Shown here: in pieces, positions 12,768-24,003 of the stretch | Layout: the number at the start of each line of letters is the position of its first letter | Numbering within the stretch: position 1 is the first letter of the stretch | Assembly: GCF_000321225.1 (NCBI RefSeq) | Contig: NW_004450323.1 | Location: 4,537,872-4,601,871 of the forward strand | Source of the DNA: Odobenus rosmarus divergens | Taxonomy: Eukaryota > Chordata > Mammalia > Carnivora > Odobenidae | Length of the DNA stretch: 64,000 nucleotides | Direction of reading: 5' to 3' | Notes under the pieces: model-generated | Told to the model about the DNA's origin: nothing | What the model saw: only the letters and a program-made list of their open reading frames with translations | The model's database searches: none | Made by a program: the position numbers and the translations under genes

Positions 12768-13445
12768 AGAATAATGCCCCCCCCCACAAGATGTCCAGTA
12801 TTAATCCCTGGAATATGAATATGCTGGGTTCCAGGCAAAGCAGAATTAAGGTTGCTAATTAGCTGACCTTAAAATAAGGAGATTATCGTGGATTATCTGA
12901 GTGGGTTCAGTGTAATCACAAGGGTCCTTAAAAGTGAAAGGTGGAAGGGCATCTGGGTGGCTCAGTTGGTTAAGAGTCTGCCTTCAGCTCAAGTCATGAT
13001 CCCAGGGTCCTGGGATTGAGCCCCGTGTCAGGCTCCTGGCTCAGCAAGGAGCCTGCTTCTCTCTCTCCCTCTACCTGCCACTCCCCCTGCTTGTGCTCTC
13101 TCTCTCTCTCTCTCTCTCGCTGTCTCTCAGCGAGAGACAGTGAAAGGTGGAGGTGAAAGAGAATCAGAGAAAAAGAGGTGAGGATGGAAACAGGATCAGA
13201 GAGATGCTGTGTGGCTGACTTTGAAGATGTAAGAAGGGGACAATAGGCCAAGTATGGGCAGCCTCTAGAAGCTAGGAAAAGCAATTAAATGGATTCTCTC
13301 CTAGAGCCTCTAGAAAGGAACACAGTCATGCTGATACCATGTGTTGGACTTCTGACCTATGCAACTATAAAATAATAAATTCGTGTTGTTTAAGCCACTG
13401 AGTCTGTAACAATTTGTTATGGCAACAATAGAAAACTAATACAAC
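12768..13445 (+). repeat. MLT1-type LTR (ERVL-MaLR), interrupted by a SINE
   Basis: Left part 12768-12945 (ggcaggcagaataatgcccc, then ggagattatcgtggattatc) and right part 13139-13445 (agaggtgaggatggaaacag, then aagccactgagtctgtaaca) are the two halves of an MLT1-like solitary LTR. The SINE at 12946-13138 splits it. No viral gene is present. Confidence 0.85.
12946..13138 (+). repeat. Can-SINE, sense, lacking its A-rich tail
   Basis: Head gggcatctgggtggctcag followed by the full body and the CT repeat. The usual aaataaataaaatctt tail is absent. A perfect 13-bp duplication agtgaaaggtgga (12933-12945 and 13139-13151) still encloses the insert. The 3' end is a short inverted repeat instead. It interrupts an MLT1 LTR. 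Confidence 0.9.
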
Positions 13446-14065
13446 ATCAATAAAATTTTTGGTCTGTTGGAGAAGTTCACAATTTGATAAAAACAGAGAA
13501 TTCTTGTCAGGGAGATTGACTCCAAAAATCTGATGCTCCTAGGCTGCTCAAGGAAGCTGAAGGTCAGGTGTTGATTCACCTTCACCTTTGTTCTGTCAAG
13601 AACATCATGCCCTGATCACCCATGGCTCACTCAGCCCTGGGAAGCATGGCAGGAAACAAAGGACAGGGCTTAGCCTCAACAAGACAAACACTGTTACTCT
13701 TCTGTCTCTCTGATGACACCACTGCTTTAGGTTAACCAGAAAAATTTCATTTGGTACAGTTTTAGAATTATGCCCAACCATAATAACTTGAGGGGAAATG
13801 AAAATAAGTTCTCTTCCTTGCTGGGTTGGCAGTCTTTGGTAAATCCTTGTTTATTTTTGCCAAATGGACCTAACTTTCACCCAGAAGCACTGTGGGAATT
13901 CTCTGTGGGAACTGTGGTGACTGTAGAACCTAGCTTTCTGGGCTGGTAGTGATGGTTCTGTGAAGTAGACCCTGAAGGGATGCTGTTGAAGACTTCACCT
14001 CAGGTTATAACCGGGCTAGCTTTCTTCTCTTGAGATGAGATAAAAATGTTTCTGTGAAGTAGCTT

Positions 14066-14110
14066 TTCTTCCTTCCTTCCTTCCTTTCTTTTTTTCTTTC
14101 TTTCTTTCTC
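14066..14110. repeat. CTTC/CTTT microsatellite
   Basis: cttccttccttccttccttt followed by ctttctttctttctc. Pyrimidine-only tract of about 45 nt. Confidence 0.92.
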
Positions 14111-15115
14111 ATTTCACTTGACAAAGGGAGAGAGGACATGCAATTATCCTTCTTTTGTAGAAAAGAATACCAAATTGCTCAGCAGAGGTTGTTTTTTTAA
14201 TGTGCATTTGTTTGGAAACCACAAAACAAAACTGACAGAAAAACTGAAAGGCAAGGTACATATATCCTGAAGAGTAACTGGAATGTATTCCAGTTTTCAG
14301 TTCAGCTTTGATAATCCAAAGAAGTGGTCTTGGCCATTTTCCAGCAGGTGGTGGGAGGGCTTGATCACAAGCCCCTTTAGGAATTTGATAGAAACTATGG
14401 ATCAGCCATATAGAAAAAAAGCACATCATCAAATTTTGCATACTGTTTGGGATTCCTAGACTTCCATTGGTTCATCCAAGGACTCTCCAGGCATAGGCTC
14501 TCTAGCATGGACGATGGGACACAACACATAGGTGGCCATTATGAGTCAGAGGAAGGCCCTGCTCCTACCTTATATCATGATGGGGCAGATAAGTATGGTT
14601 CTGGAAATTAAATTCATTAATTTCTTTAAAGTAAATTAAATGGTTTAAAAAAGGTGTGTCTGAATCAAAGTTAAAGGACTGTTTTTGAGTTAGTTTTAGT
14701 TTATCACTTTTCTCTTACTTGACATTTGCCTTTTTTTACGTGTGTGTGTGTCTGTGTGCAGGAGAGAACTTAGCCCTTGAGAATGACATATAAATTGATG
14801 CTCTATTGAGTTTTTGTAAGCATAGGGGAGAAAAGGAATCCTAAAAATGAATGATAGGAAACCACAGTCCTACCCTCATATTCATTATATGAGGTTTCAC
14901 ATAGCCTATTTCATGAGGTTCTTGACGAGATCTTCAATAGCACCTTCTTGTGGGTGGGGAAAACTAAGCTACAGACTTGCACTGATTCGTTGGTAATGTA
15001 TTAATTCATTTTAAACCTAAGACAAATCTCGACCCGCTAACAGACTCTGTGGTTGTCTGAGTGTTGCCTCCTCGCCACCCCAGATGTAACCGCATTTCTT
15101 CTGTTGTCTTTCATT

Positions 15116-15142
15116 GTGGCCGCGGCCACTGTAGTATACTAC
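15116..15142. other. Two adjacent perfect palindromes
   Basis: gtggccgcggccac (15116-15129) and gtagtatactac (15131-15142) are separated by a single t. The first is CpG-containing in a CpG-poor region. Confidence 0.85.
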
Positions 15143-16284
15143 CCAGATGTATTTGCAGTTGATTGTTTGCAGTTGCTACACACTAGAAGTGGAAGGAGGA
15201 AATACTGATGAGCCACTGAGCTGTGATGGGGGAAAAATGGACCAAAGAAGAGAAATGGATGACAAGGACTTGGAGAGGAAAATAGAAGAAACCTTACAGC
15301 AAGGGTGTGAAACCCATCATACTTAGGGAATAATCCTAAAGTTGGATGGAAGCAAGTTATAGCAAGAGAGACCTTTTGGTTTTCTTTCTCTGGAAGAACA
15401 GGGGTTGTAAGACCTTTGTCCTTTTGGTCTCCTCTTCAGACAGTTGTGGGTTGGGGCAAGGGGTGAAGGTATTCTTCTCAAGGAAAATTTTATAACTGTG
15501 AAGCATTTTGAAACTGTGAAGTGCAACAGAAAGACTAGGTACTCTTTGCTTTAATGGTGCCTTAACTGTCAGGGATACCATGGTGGTAATGTGGAGAATG
15601 GAAGAGTATCAAAGATGGAGGGCCCTTCCCAGCAAAGGCCTAGAGGGGAGGACGGTAGCTCTTTCTGGGTCTTCTAGCTTTTTCTCATCATGGTAAAAGT
15701 GCCTGGAGAACCAGCTCTTATGACTGGAAAGCACATTCCATGCTTAGCATCACTGGCCCCTTGCAAGAGAACAGAGAGTCTTTGACCTTTGTTTTCTCCT
15801 TGAATAATCAGCTCCATGGTGGTAACAAGACCTTTCCAAGGTAGACTTGGTGGCAGTGACCCAGTTCTGAGGTCAGACTTGGGTGGAGAGTGCCTGCTCT
15901 GAAGGATATTATTTAGAGTGATTAAAAACATCCCTCTTACTGATCTGTGGGATACGATCCCCAGTCGTAATCAAAGCTTCCTTGGTGTTCCAGACATCTG
16001 CCGGCTCTTTCACCCGTATCATTCTCCTGAGTCAAGGTCAGCTTCTGAACATTTTCCTCATACCTGATCTGTGTTCCCATGGGTCAGTTAAAGAAAACCA
16101 CCTTGTGTGTTCATGGGCTGGGGTTTATTAGAGGAACAGAGACTCCCAGAGGTCCTGGAGTCAGCAGCTTCATGTGAGGTCTCGCTTCCCTTTGCTTCTT
16201 CCTCTGTGTTCTTTCATCTATCCCCAGTCAGTGACTTCCTCCCTTCTCCTTCCTCCCCAGCCTTTCCTTTCTTTCCACAGGAGA

Positions 16285-16900
16285 TGGTATTAGTTCATTC
16301 ATTTAGCAAATGTTTATTGAGTGTCCCCTAAGAGCGGGCTCCATTGCTGCCTCAGGGGATATAGCAGTGAGCAAGATAAGAGAATGAAACCAAAGTCCTC
16401 ACCATGGCCTATCAAGCCTCCTGAACGGTCCCTGTCACCTCCGCACCCCATCTCCTACCTTCCCTTTACTTACTCCGTGGCGTTCTTGATGCTTCTCAAG
16501 CACACCATTCTGCCACTGGGCTACGACCTCTGCCATGGCTCCCCCCTCGGCGTGGAAGACTCTTTAGAGATCTGTAGAGCCCACTCCCTCACCTTCTGGA
16601 GGATGTTACATCATGGGCATGTTCACCTCGGGCCTTGTCTGAATACCTTGTGTGAGGGAGCCATGTCTGATCATCCCTACCTGCTTTATTTTTCTCCATT
16701 GCACTTTTCACTCTCTGGCTTGGTATATATTAACTAATTATTATTTTATTGTCTGCCTCCCCCCACTACAGTGTCCGCTCCCTGAAAACAGGGCCTTTGG
16801 TTTGTTCGCAGCCCGTATCCCCAATGCCAGGAATAGTACCTGAGCATAGGCCTTAACAAATATTCCTTGAATGGGGACTAAATGCGTAAAAGGATGAAGG
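16285..16900. repeat. L2 pair: antisense 3' end then sense L2
   Basis: 16285-16405 (tttagcaaatgtttattgag, ggggatatagcagtgagcaa) is an antisense L2-type 3' end. 16405-16900 reads in sense towards a second 3' end (cagtgtccgctccctgaaaa, ccttaacaaatattccttga). An open frame over the sense copy is not a gene. Confidence 0.72.
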
Positions 16901-17002
16901 ATTGGGTAAATGAATGCAAAGAATAAGGTTTCTGACCTCAAAGGAGTTATAATCTAGTGCATCGGAGGACATAAAATTAATAAAATAACTCAAGCTCATG
17001 TG

Positions 17003-17250
17003 ATCTGGTAGTGACTCGGAGACTGGGCTCTAGAGTCTGACTGTCATGATTCCAATCTCTGCTCCACGTATTAGCTGTGTCTTCGAGGGCAAATTACCTC
17101 AGCTCTCTGGGCCTCATTTTCTCATTTGTAAAATATGAATAATAATATCACATAGGATTATTGTGAGAATTCAATGAAACCATCCATATAAAGTACTTAG
17201 CGCAGGACCTGGCACGTGGTCTGCACTCAGTAATTATTATATGCTATTGT
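17003..17250 (+). repeat. MIR, sense
   Basis: gactgggctctagagtctga, tcgagggcaaattacctcag, cctcattttctcatttgtaa and gcgcaggacctggcacgtgg follow the MIR consensus end to end. Confidence 0.9.
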
Positions 17251-18484
17251 TATTGGATCACTTGCTGGAATCAAGCGGAGCCTGAAAAGTTCCTCAGGAT
17301 TACCCCCATCCTGGTCTGGTATTACTCCCTTTTCCGTTAGGGAGCAAAAGTTCGAAAGTGTCCCTGAACCAGAAAGACTGTCCCTGAGGACAGCTTTATC
17401 TTAGGATTTCTTTGAACCGCAAATACTCCTGTTCTCCCTTCAAACACATATTAAACATTTCATTTGCCCAGATAGGCTCCCAACAATAATATCTGTCCCC
17501 TCTGGAAATAACTGTTTCCTGTTAAAATATCAGCAACCATTTAAACATGGTTTTGTTTTTCTTTTTCTAGTAATTTTTAGGCCACAGCAAATAATTGCTT
17601 AAGACTGTACTTTGAGGGGCATCTGTAAATCTTTCCTTTGCCTTGTGATACATGGGAAACCATGTCCAAAGTCATTCTGACAATTTGTATTTTAATTTAA
17701 GTTTTATGAGTTACCATTTAAAGAAGGCCAGTTTCTCATTGGCAAGCCTTCTTAAGAGATTGATGCTTTGATCTTAAATCCTGGGGAGACTTTGCAGAAA
17801 TAGGGGGTGACATTGTTGACAGGTTCGTCTGTAGCTATTTTACAGCCATTAATTAAACACACCCCCCGTTTTATTTACTCGCCTGGAGTAAATGAATTGA
17901 ACTTGACTTTGGTTTTTGATGGGAAGCTATGAGAGGGTCCAGGAAACATCAAAGAAATGCTCTTAATCTAGTAAAACTAGCTCTCAACTGACCTAGCTTG
18001 AACATTAAAGAGTTCTTAATTCCAGTGCTGGTCTAGTTTCTTTTCTGTAAGGCATTAATTCTCTCTAATGATTAGAAAAGTGCAGGGGTAAATAATCATC
18101 CCCTCCCCATGAAATTCCAGAGGGTTACAGGCTCTTTAATTTTATCTTGCTTCTGAAGGTCTCCTTTGTAAAACCATATATACATTTTGGGTTTTTGCCA
18201 TTCCATATTGCTTATACCTCCAAGATCTCAGCTTTAAGATCTTAAAACTTTATTTCTTTTGCATTTCGGTTTTAGATTTTTGGATCACAGCTATCCTAAA
18301 GCTTTTTTATGATCCTAGACTTTAGGAATGAAGGCACAGACAGGTTAAGACACTTGTATAAGCAAAAAGCCAGATGGTGCCCTTGCAACAACAGATCCGA
18401 GCCTCGTAGTTGAGAAGTGTCTTTTCATGTCTGCTTAGGGAACCCCACCAGGCCATTCATTTGCCCCCAGACAAGTAGCCATCA

Positions 18485-18965
18485 GCATGCCTACTGGGTG
18501 TGCAAAAGAGACAGGAATCTTGTTCTCATGGAGTTTATGTTCCAATGGACAATGAACACAGTAACTAAATAAGACCGTATATGAGAAGGTGCTAAAGGCT
18601 GTGGAGGAAAATAAAAGTGTCGTGAGTGTTGGTCTTACATAGGGTGGACAAGGGAGGCCTCGCTGAGAAAGTGCCGTTTGAGCAGAGCCCCACAGGAGCC
18701 AAGGGAGGTGCTGCTCGCAGGGGCAGAGAGAGGAGCACAGAGATTCTGAGCCAGGAGGATGCCCAGGTGTGGGTGGAGCAGCAAGGGGGGCTAGTGAGGC
18801 TGAGGGAGACTGAGTGGGCGTGGGAGACTTGGTCAGAGGTATCAGAGCAAGTCCTTTAGGGCCTCATGAGGCAGGTATGACTTTGGCCTTTCTTCAGAGT
18901 GGAACGGGAGCCACGGGAGGGTTCTGCGCCCAGCGGTGACGTGGTGGGATTTACATCGCCCAGGA
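18485..18965 (-). repeat. L2-type old LINE segment, antisense
   Basis: Text order gcctactgggtgtgc, ttctcatggagtttatgttc, gacaagggaggcctcgctga, cctttagggcctcatgaggc, then ggagccacgggagggttctg is the usual order of these antisense L2-like segments in mammals. The exact subfamily cannot be fixed. Confidence 0.65.
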
Positions 18966-21298
18966 TTGCGCTGAGCTGAAGCCAGGAGACTAGTTAGGTG
19001 GCTATTGCATTGATCTAGACTAAAGGTGGTGGTAGTTTGAGCCAGGGTAGAAGTGATGAGAAGGGTTTGGATTCAGGGTATGTCATAAAGGCAGAGCCAA
19101 AAGGATTTCTTGGTGGGTTGGGTGGAGACCAGCCTGAGCACCTGGAGCGTAGCGCACGCTACCAGACATCCCTTGCCTTCTTCTTGATGGTCCTCACTGG
19201 TCTCCAGAGTATTGTCAACCAGTCATTCTGGTCCTGATTAGGACCCTGTAGACAACTCTGGCGGCTGAGAGAAGTATGCATGGGGTCTTCTGAGCACATG
19301 TTCTGAGCAGATGGTACCAGGTTAATTAATGAGAGTGAACATCATTCACCAGTATAAGTTGCTTAGTCCGTCTTGACAGCACCTGACTCCTCCTGTGGCA
19401 TCCCATTCTCGGAGGGGACCTGGGATAAGTGCTCGTGTCATCCCAACCAGCAGCTCAGCTCCGGAGTCTGAAAAATGTAGAGAAAGAGCAGTAGAGTCTG
19501 AGAAGCTAAAGTGAAGACAAGGAAGAAGAAGACCAGGAGATTTTTAGTAGAAACACCTCTAAAAAAGAAAAATATCAGGAGCATATCTTTCCCTTTCTAG
19601 CTCTCCTAGCTTCCAGTTGGGCGATAAAAGGTGCAGTATTTCCTGGATAACCAGAGAGAATTAATGAACTAACACGGAATATGACAAAAACAAAGATTAG
19701 GTCCCACATTTAGTTGCTGAGGGCTGGCAGGAGAAGAGTTTACGGCCCTGTCTCGTCAGATAGGTGGAAGGTACCGTGGCTCTCCCAGAGCCCCACTCTC
19801 CACTGCACCTGCCCTAATCTTTCCTACTTACATAAACCACAAAGGCTGTTGTGAGAGAAGAGGGAGACATGGTTGACTATGATGGTGGCCAGGGAGAGAG
19901 CCAAAAACTCTTGTTTGTTTAGGAGAAATCTCATTTTGCATCCCTGCCTTGCTCACATGGGGCTGAATAAATCTTAATCTGACTAAGTTCTTATCTCAGG
20001 AAAAGCAAAGGGTGGCCCTGGAAGCCCTCTAAATAACAGGTGCAGACAGAATGGAGAGGAATAGGGAGGGTGGAGGCCAGTGGAAAATAGGTTTGAGAGG
20101 CCAAGAAGTCCATAAGGCTGACGAGCTCGAGAGAGGAGCAGGTGGAGGGGAGGGGGGCTAATGCCGCAGGGTGCAGACTGGAAACTACGGGGACAGGGTG
20201 ATAGGGAGACCAGATGGGCTGGCATTCAGTCAAACCAGATGGTGGGCTTTTATTTCTAAAAGGATTTGTAAATCCTAGGAACAAGGAACATAAGGGTACT
20301 GGGGCCTTTAATCCCATTAGTAGAAGACAAAAGTGTTCTCTTTAAAAATGTAAACCCACCAATGATAGAATTTCTATTATCAACACTTTGGGACAGAGTA
20401 CCAGCTTGTGAAACGCCAAGGAATCTCTGGATTCTTCACTGAGGGGAAAAGAAACTGCAGAAATCGTTAGGGCATTCATTGTAAGTTAAGAAAAAGACGT
20501 CTCCTCAAGAATTTAAAGTGTACTGTTGGGACCAAACAAAATGTGATATATTTGTATGCAATAAGCTTGCTTACATATGGAGTTGGAAAAACAGCTAACT
20601 GCAATTAGGGACTGATTGTTTAGTAAATTTTGAGTTTACAATGAGACACATTTAAAAATTTAAGCACCTATCGCTTTCTAAAAAGTCGTCCCCCTGTGTC
20701 CCCTTGCCCAGTTGTCGGCCTCCATGTCCCCACAGCCTCTCTCCTCGTAGCATACAAATCCTGTTCGTCAGTCCTTGTCTCAGTCATTCCTTGAGGGTCC
20801 AAAATGGCTTCCATAACCCTTCTCCTAATGGACTTATCCCCACGGAGACCAGCCTCGTCACAGAGCATGGAGCTGTCCTTGTGCGCTTACGTTGGTGCAA
20901 GTGTGAAAGCTACCCACACACGGTCGTGCTTCCTTCAGGAGACAGAGCAGAGGGGCAGTGGTATAGCTTTGGGCGCTCCAGTCCGTGAGGGATCTGCCAT
21001 CTTTGCATCATGTAATACCCCATCCTCCTGCTAAGAGGAAAAGCCTAATTTCATCTAAAGGATTCCAAAGAAATGCTAACTCTTAAGAGAAAGTTTTAAG
21101 TAGTGTGATTCATTGTGAAATCCCTTTTTTTGTTTAAGGCTATCCATATACCCATTAAGTTAATATCACACAATATCACTTTTTGATGCTATTTCATAAA
21201 TATTTCTTTCCTTAATTACTGCTGAGAAGTAGAAACTGTTATCTCATGTTTGAAATGGAATAGAGTTGCTTTCCCACACCACTGACTGGGGTTGTTGT

Positions 21299-21342
21299 TT
21301 TGTTTTTTTTTTTGTTTTTTTTTTGGTTTGTTTTTATTTGTA
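21299..21342. repeat. T-rich tract before RGL1 exon
   Basis: Runs of ten or more T separated by single G residues lead directly into the acceptor at 21345/21346. It serves as the polypyrimidine tract, though it is almost pure T. Confidence 0.85.
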
Positions 21343-21345
21343 AAG

Positions 21346-21423
21346 GTATGGAAACCTGACAAGCCCAAACTGTGAAGAAGATGGAAGCCCAAGTTCATCA
21401 GAGTCTAAGACGGTGATCAGGAA
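21346..21423 (+). CDS. RGL1: RGL1 exon, REM-module linker (78 nt)
   Basis: This is the first RGL1 exon visible. It encodes the stretch that opens YGNLTSPNCEEDG and ends SSSESKTVIR, a variable Ser/Glu-rich loop inside the REM (RasGEF_N) region that supports the exchange domain. The first base (g) completes a codon, Arg in RGL1, begun in an exon outside the window. The last two bases (aa) join t of the next exon to make Asn. The acceptor is taaag|g after a long T-rich tract (about 21299-21340, with runs of ten or more T), and the donor is gtaagt. Both ends have the same phase, so skipping this exon would keep the frame. No copy of the preceding REM exon was recognised in 1-21345. Confidence 0.93.
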
Positions 21424-21584
21424 GTAAGTGTGCCTTTCCTATGCATTATAATCTCTCAGCCAAGACTTATTATCCTAAAGGAATGTAATTTAGTAGAGTT
21501 TTTAAAAATTCCTTTTTATGTTGTCATTTTCCCCCATAATGCGTAAAATCATAGAATTAGTTTTTGACTGTCCAGTGATAGTCA

Positions 21585-22090
21585 TTTATTCATCCAGTAA
21601 AAATGTATCAGGCACCTACCATGTGCCAGGCCCTGTGCTAAGGGAAACAACTATGAACAAAATAAATAAGTCTCAGCTCTTAAGAAGTTTGGATTTTAGC
21701 AGAGAGACAAAGAATCCACACAAAGGAAGAATGAAGTAGGGCAAGGGGGCTAGATCCTGATGGAGAGTTTGATTCACATAGGGTGCCAGGAACGGGCTTT
21801 CTGATCTGGTGACATTGCAGCAGAGTGCTGAATGGGGTACAGGCCGGGCTTGGTGAATATACAAGCAGGAAAAATGTGGACAAAGCTGTGAGGCAGATGA
21901 ATGAATGAGGCTGGAGCAGAGCACATGAAGTGACAAGTGCTAGAGGATGAGATCTGTAAGGTCATATAGGTCCCAGATCACATGAGGACTTGAAGGCCTT
22001 GGGCAGGGTGTTAAATTTTATTCTAAGGAAGATAAGAAGCATTTAGAAGATTTTGAGGAGAGCAGTGCTATAGCCTGATTTATATTTCAA
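21585..22090 (-). repeat. L2-type old LINE segment, antisense
   Basis: Begins attcatccagtaaaaatgta, gcacctaccatgtgccaggc and ends near atttagaagattttgaggag and tatagcctgatttatatttc, the same order as 18485-18965. Confidence 0.65.
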
Positions 22091-22214
22091 AAGGCTTGCT
22101 CTAGCTCTACGTGGAAAATAGACTCTGGCAGTGGGATGGGGGGCAAGAGTGGCAGCAAGAGCCTGGTCAGGACCCTTACAAAGACCCAGGCAAGGGATTC
22201 TGGGAGCATGAACT

Positions 22215-22305
22215 GGAGGAGGAGGAGGAGGAGGAGATGATGGTAATAATGGTGATGGTGGTGGTGTTGGTTTTGGTGGTAGTGATAGTAGTAAAAGTAG
22301 GAGTA
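22215..22305. repeat. GGA repeat grading into TGG/TGA triplets
   Basis: (gga)7 at 22215-22235 followed by imperfect tgg, tga and gta triplets. Long open frames on the other strand here are products of this triplet periodicity. Confidence 0.9.
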
Positions 22306-23619
22306 ACTTGTAGTAGGAAGAGCTGCGGAGATCTTGAAGGTATTGCTGGCAGGTTGTACTGATGAAGTGGTTGGGGCATATGACAGAAAAAGAGGAGGCA
22401 CGGGCACCTCCAAGGGTTGTGGTGTGAGCAACTGATAGAACAGAACCTTGGTTTTGTGAGATAAGAAAGACTGGTGAGGAGGAGCAGGTATGGTAGGGAG
22501 CATGTGTCAATAATTTCACCGTAGGCATACTCACTTTGAGACAATTGGCTGAGTCTAGAGTTCAGGGAGCGGTCTGGCTGGGAGGCATAAATCTGGGCAT
22601 CCTTAGTTTAGACATGGTATTTAAAGCTATGGGGCTGGGTGTGCCCCCCGTGGGAACAAGGCTGTAGAGAAGAGGAAGGTCCAAAGACTGAGCCTTGGTT
22701 CCTTCCAGTGTTCAGATCAGGAAAGGAGAGGGTCCAGCAAGAGGAGGTTGGAACAGAGGAGCTAGCGGGGAACGAGAAGAAAGAAGAAGTTGTGTTCAGT
22801 AGTCAAGTGAAGGAGTTTTGGGGGGACGTGACCAACCATGTCTAACACTGCTCATACATCAAGTGAGAGGAGCCTGGGAAGAGACTACTGCTTTTGCAAC
22901 ATGGTGGTCTTTGGTCCCCTTGACAAATGTAGTTTTGGTGGACGGAGGTCTGGGTCAGGAGAAGATAGAAGTTTGGAGGAGTTTTGCTGTAAGAGAAGAG
23001 AAATGGGCTAGAGGATGATCTGGGGCAAAGGAGGGTTTTTTCATTTTGTATGTGTTTGTTAAACCTGGGTGATGGTTTAATCTGATGAGAATAATCTAGG
23101 AGACACTGAAGAATAATCCATGATATAGTGGGTGCAGGCCGCTCTAGGAGTGATGTTCTTGAGTCGATGGGATATATGCCAGGGTGCTTGAAAGTTCTCT
23201 TACTAAATATTCATCTTGGGGCCAAAAGTCCAGGCAGTTAATCCTGTGGAATATTTTAACTCCCCAGAGGATTGACTAATGGAATCCTTTCTTCAGAAGC
23301 CAGGGATATGAAGGTTAGAAAATTGAGTATCTTTTTAAGTCCTGAGTGAGGCAGTTTTATTATTTTATTGGATGGACCATAACCTTCCAGAAAACCAGAC
23401 ACACCAATGTAGATATTTGAATGTCAAATGCAAGGCGTGTGGTGAGCGAACAAATACCTTTATTCTTAGAGGGCTTGGGGGGGCTTCTTGGACATCTGAC
23501 AGTTGACATTTCAGGTAGGTCCTGAAGGAGGGTGAAGATTTTGGTGGTAGAGCCACCCAAGCAGGGGGAACGGTGGGACCATATTGGGGAAATATATTTT
23601 GGGAACAACACGGAATGGG

Positions 23620-23790
23620 TATGGCCGCTTCATAATGGCATATGTATCAGGTCGAGGGGAGCTGTAGAGCCGAAGCTATCATGAAGGGGGTTCATTTTCC
23701 CAAGAGAATAAGGACCTTCCCTGGTAAGCAGTAGACGGTCAGCCCTGAAAAGTTTTTGTAGGAGGGAAACAGTATCATCAAATAGGTTGT
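23620..23790 (-). repeat. L2-type fragment, antisense
   Basis: Text ataaggaccttccctggtaa through tgtaggagggaaacagtatc matches the terminal part of the L2-like segments above. Weak. Confidence 0.5.
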
Positions 23791-23814
23791 GTGGGGGGAT
23801 GGAACAGACTTACA

Positions 23815-24003
23815 GACTTCCTACTTAGACTGTGGTACACAGACCAGGAGCATCAGCACCACCAGGGAGCTTATTAGAAATGCAGAATATCAGGCCTCAC
23901 CACAGACCTAGATTAGAATCTGCATTTCAGTAGGGAGAATCTGCATTTCAGTAAGATCCGTGAGTGATTCTTATGCACTTTAAGGGTTTGAGAATCATAG
24001 GAT
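23815..24003 (-). repeat. MER5A-type hAT MITE, antisense, with internal duplication
   Basis: The text agcttattagaaatgcagaa, caggcctcaccacagaccta and attcttatgcactttaaggg is a diverged MER5A. The block agaatctgcatttcagta occurs twice (23915-23932 and 23936-23953), which is not normal for the family. Confidence 0.85.

Larger units (their letters stand above)
1..21345 (+). other. RGL1: RGL1 upstream intron (5' end outside window)
   Basis: No coding exon could be recognised in this span. I looked for the RGL1 REM exon expected just upstream (residues like TYRGFASTKEVLELLLD) and did not see it. The span is therefore taken as intron, by inference. It holds SINEs, L1 and L1M pieces, MIRs, an MLT1 LTR and L2-type sequence, listed separately. 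Stretches such as 1600-4360, 11520-12760, 13450-16260 and 17260-18470 show no repeat or gene I can name, apart from the small hairpins, palindromes and simple repeats noted. Confidence 0.7.

Noticed and set aside
13113..13140. Rho-independent terminator-like hairpin
   Set aside because: This is a mammalian intron and the hairpin is inside a SINE end. Bacterial terminators do not apply.
15181..15310. Possible coding exon (open text MDQRREMDDKDLERKIEETL)
   Set aside because: No acceptor/donor pair fits, the text is not RGL1, and no homologous family is recognised. Probably chance.
16321..16737. 138-codon + strand frame
   Set aside because: Lies in a sense L2 fragment near its 3' end. No gene context.
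17815..17835. Candidate end of the missing RGL1 REM exon (ttgttgacag|gttcgt)
   Set aside because: The codons before the site do not give the expected LELLLD sequence, so it is not that exon.
1..21345. APOBEC4, known to lie inside the RGL1 locus in human
   Set aside because: No long single-exon deaminase frame or zinc-binding motif is visible on either strand. It should lie further upstream.
22215..22305. CRISPR-like or minisatellite array
   Set aside because: Units are triplets without spacers. Simple repeat only.
22043..22534. Overlapping - strand frames rich in Pro, His, Tyr or Leu
   Set aside because: They read the GGA/TGG triplet repeat. Low complexity, not coding.
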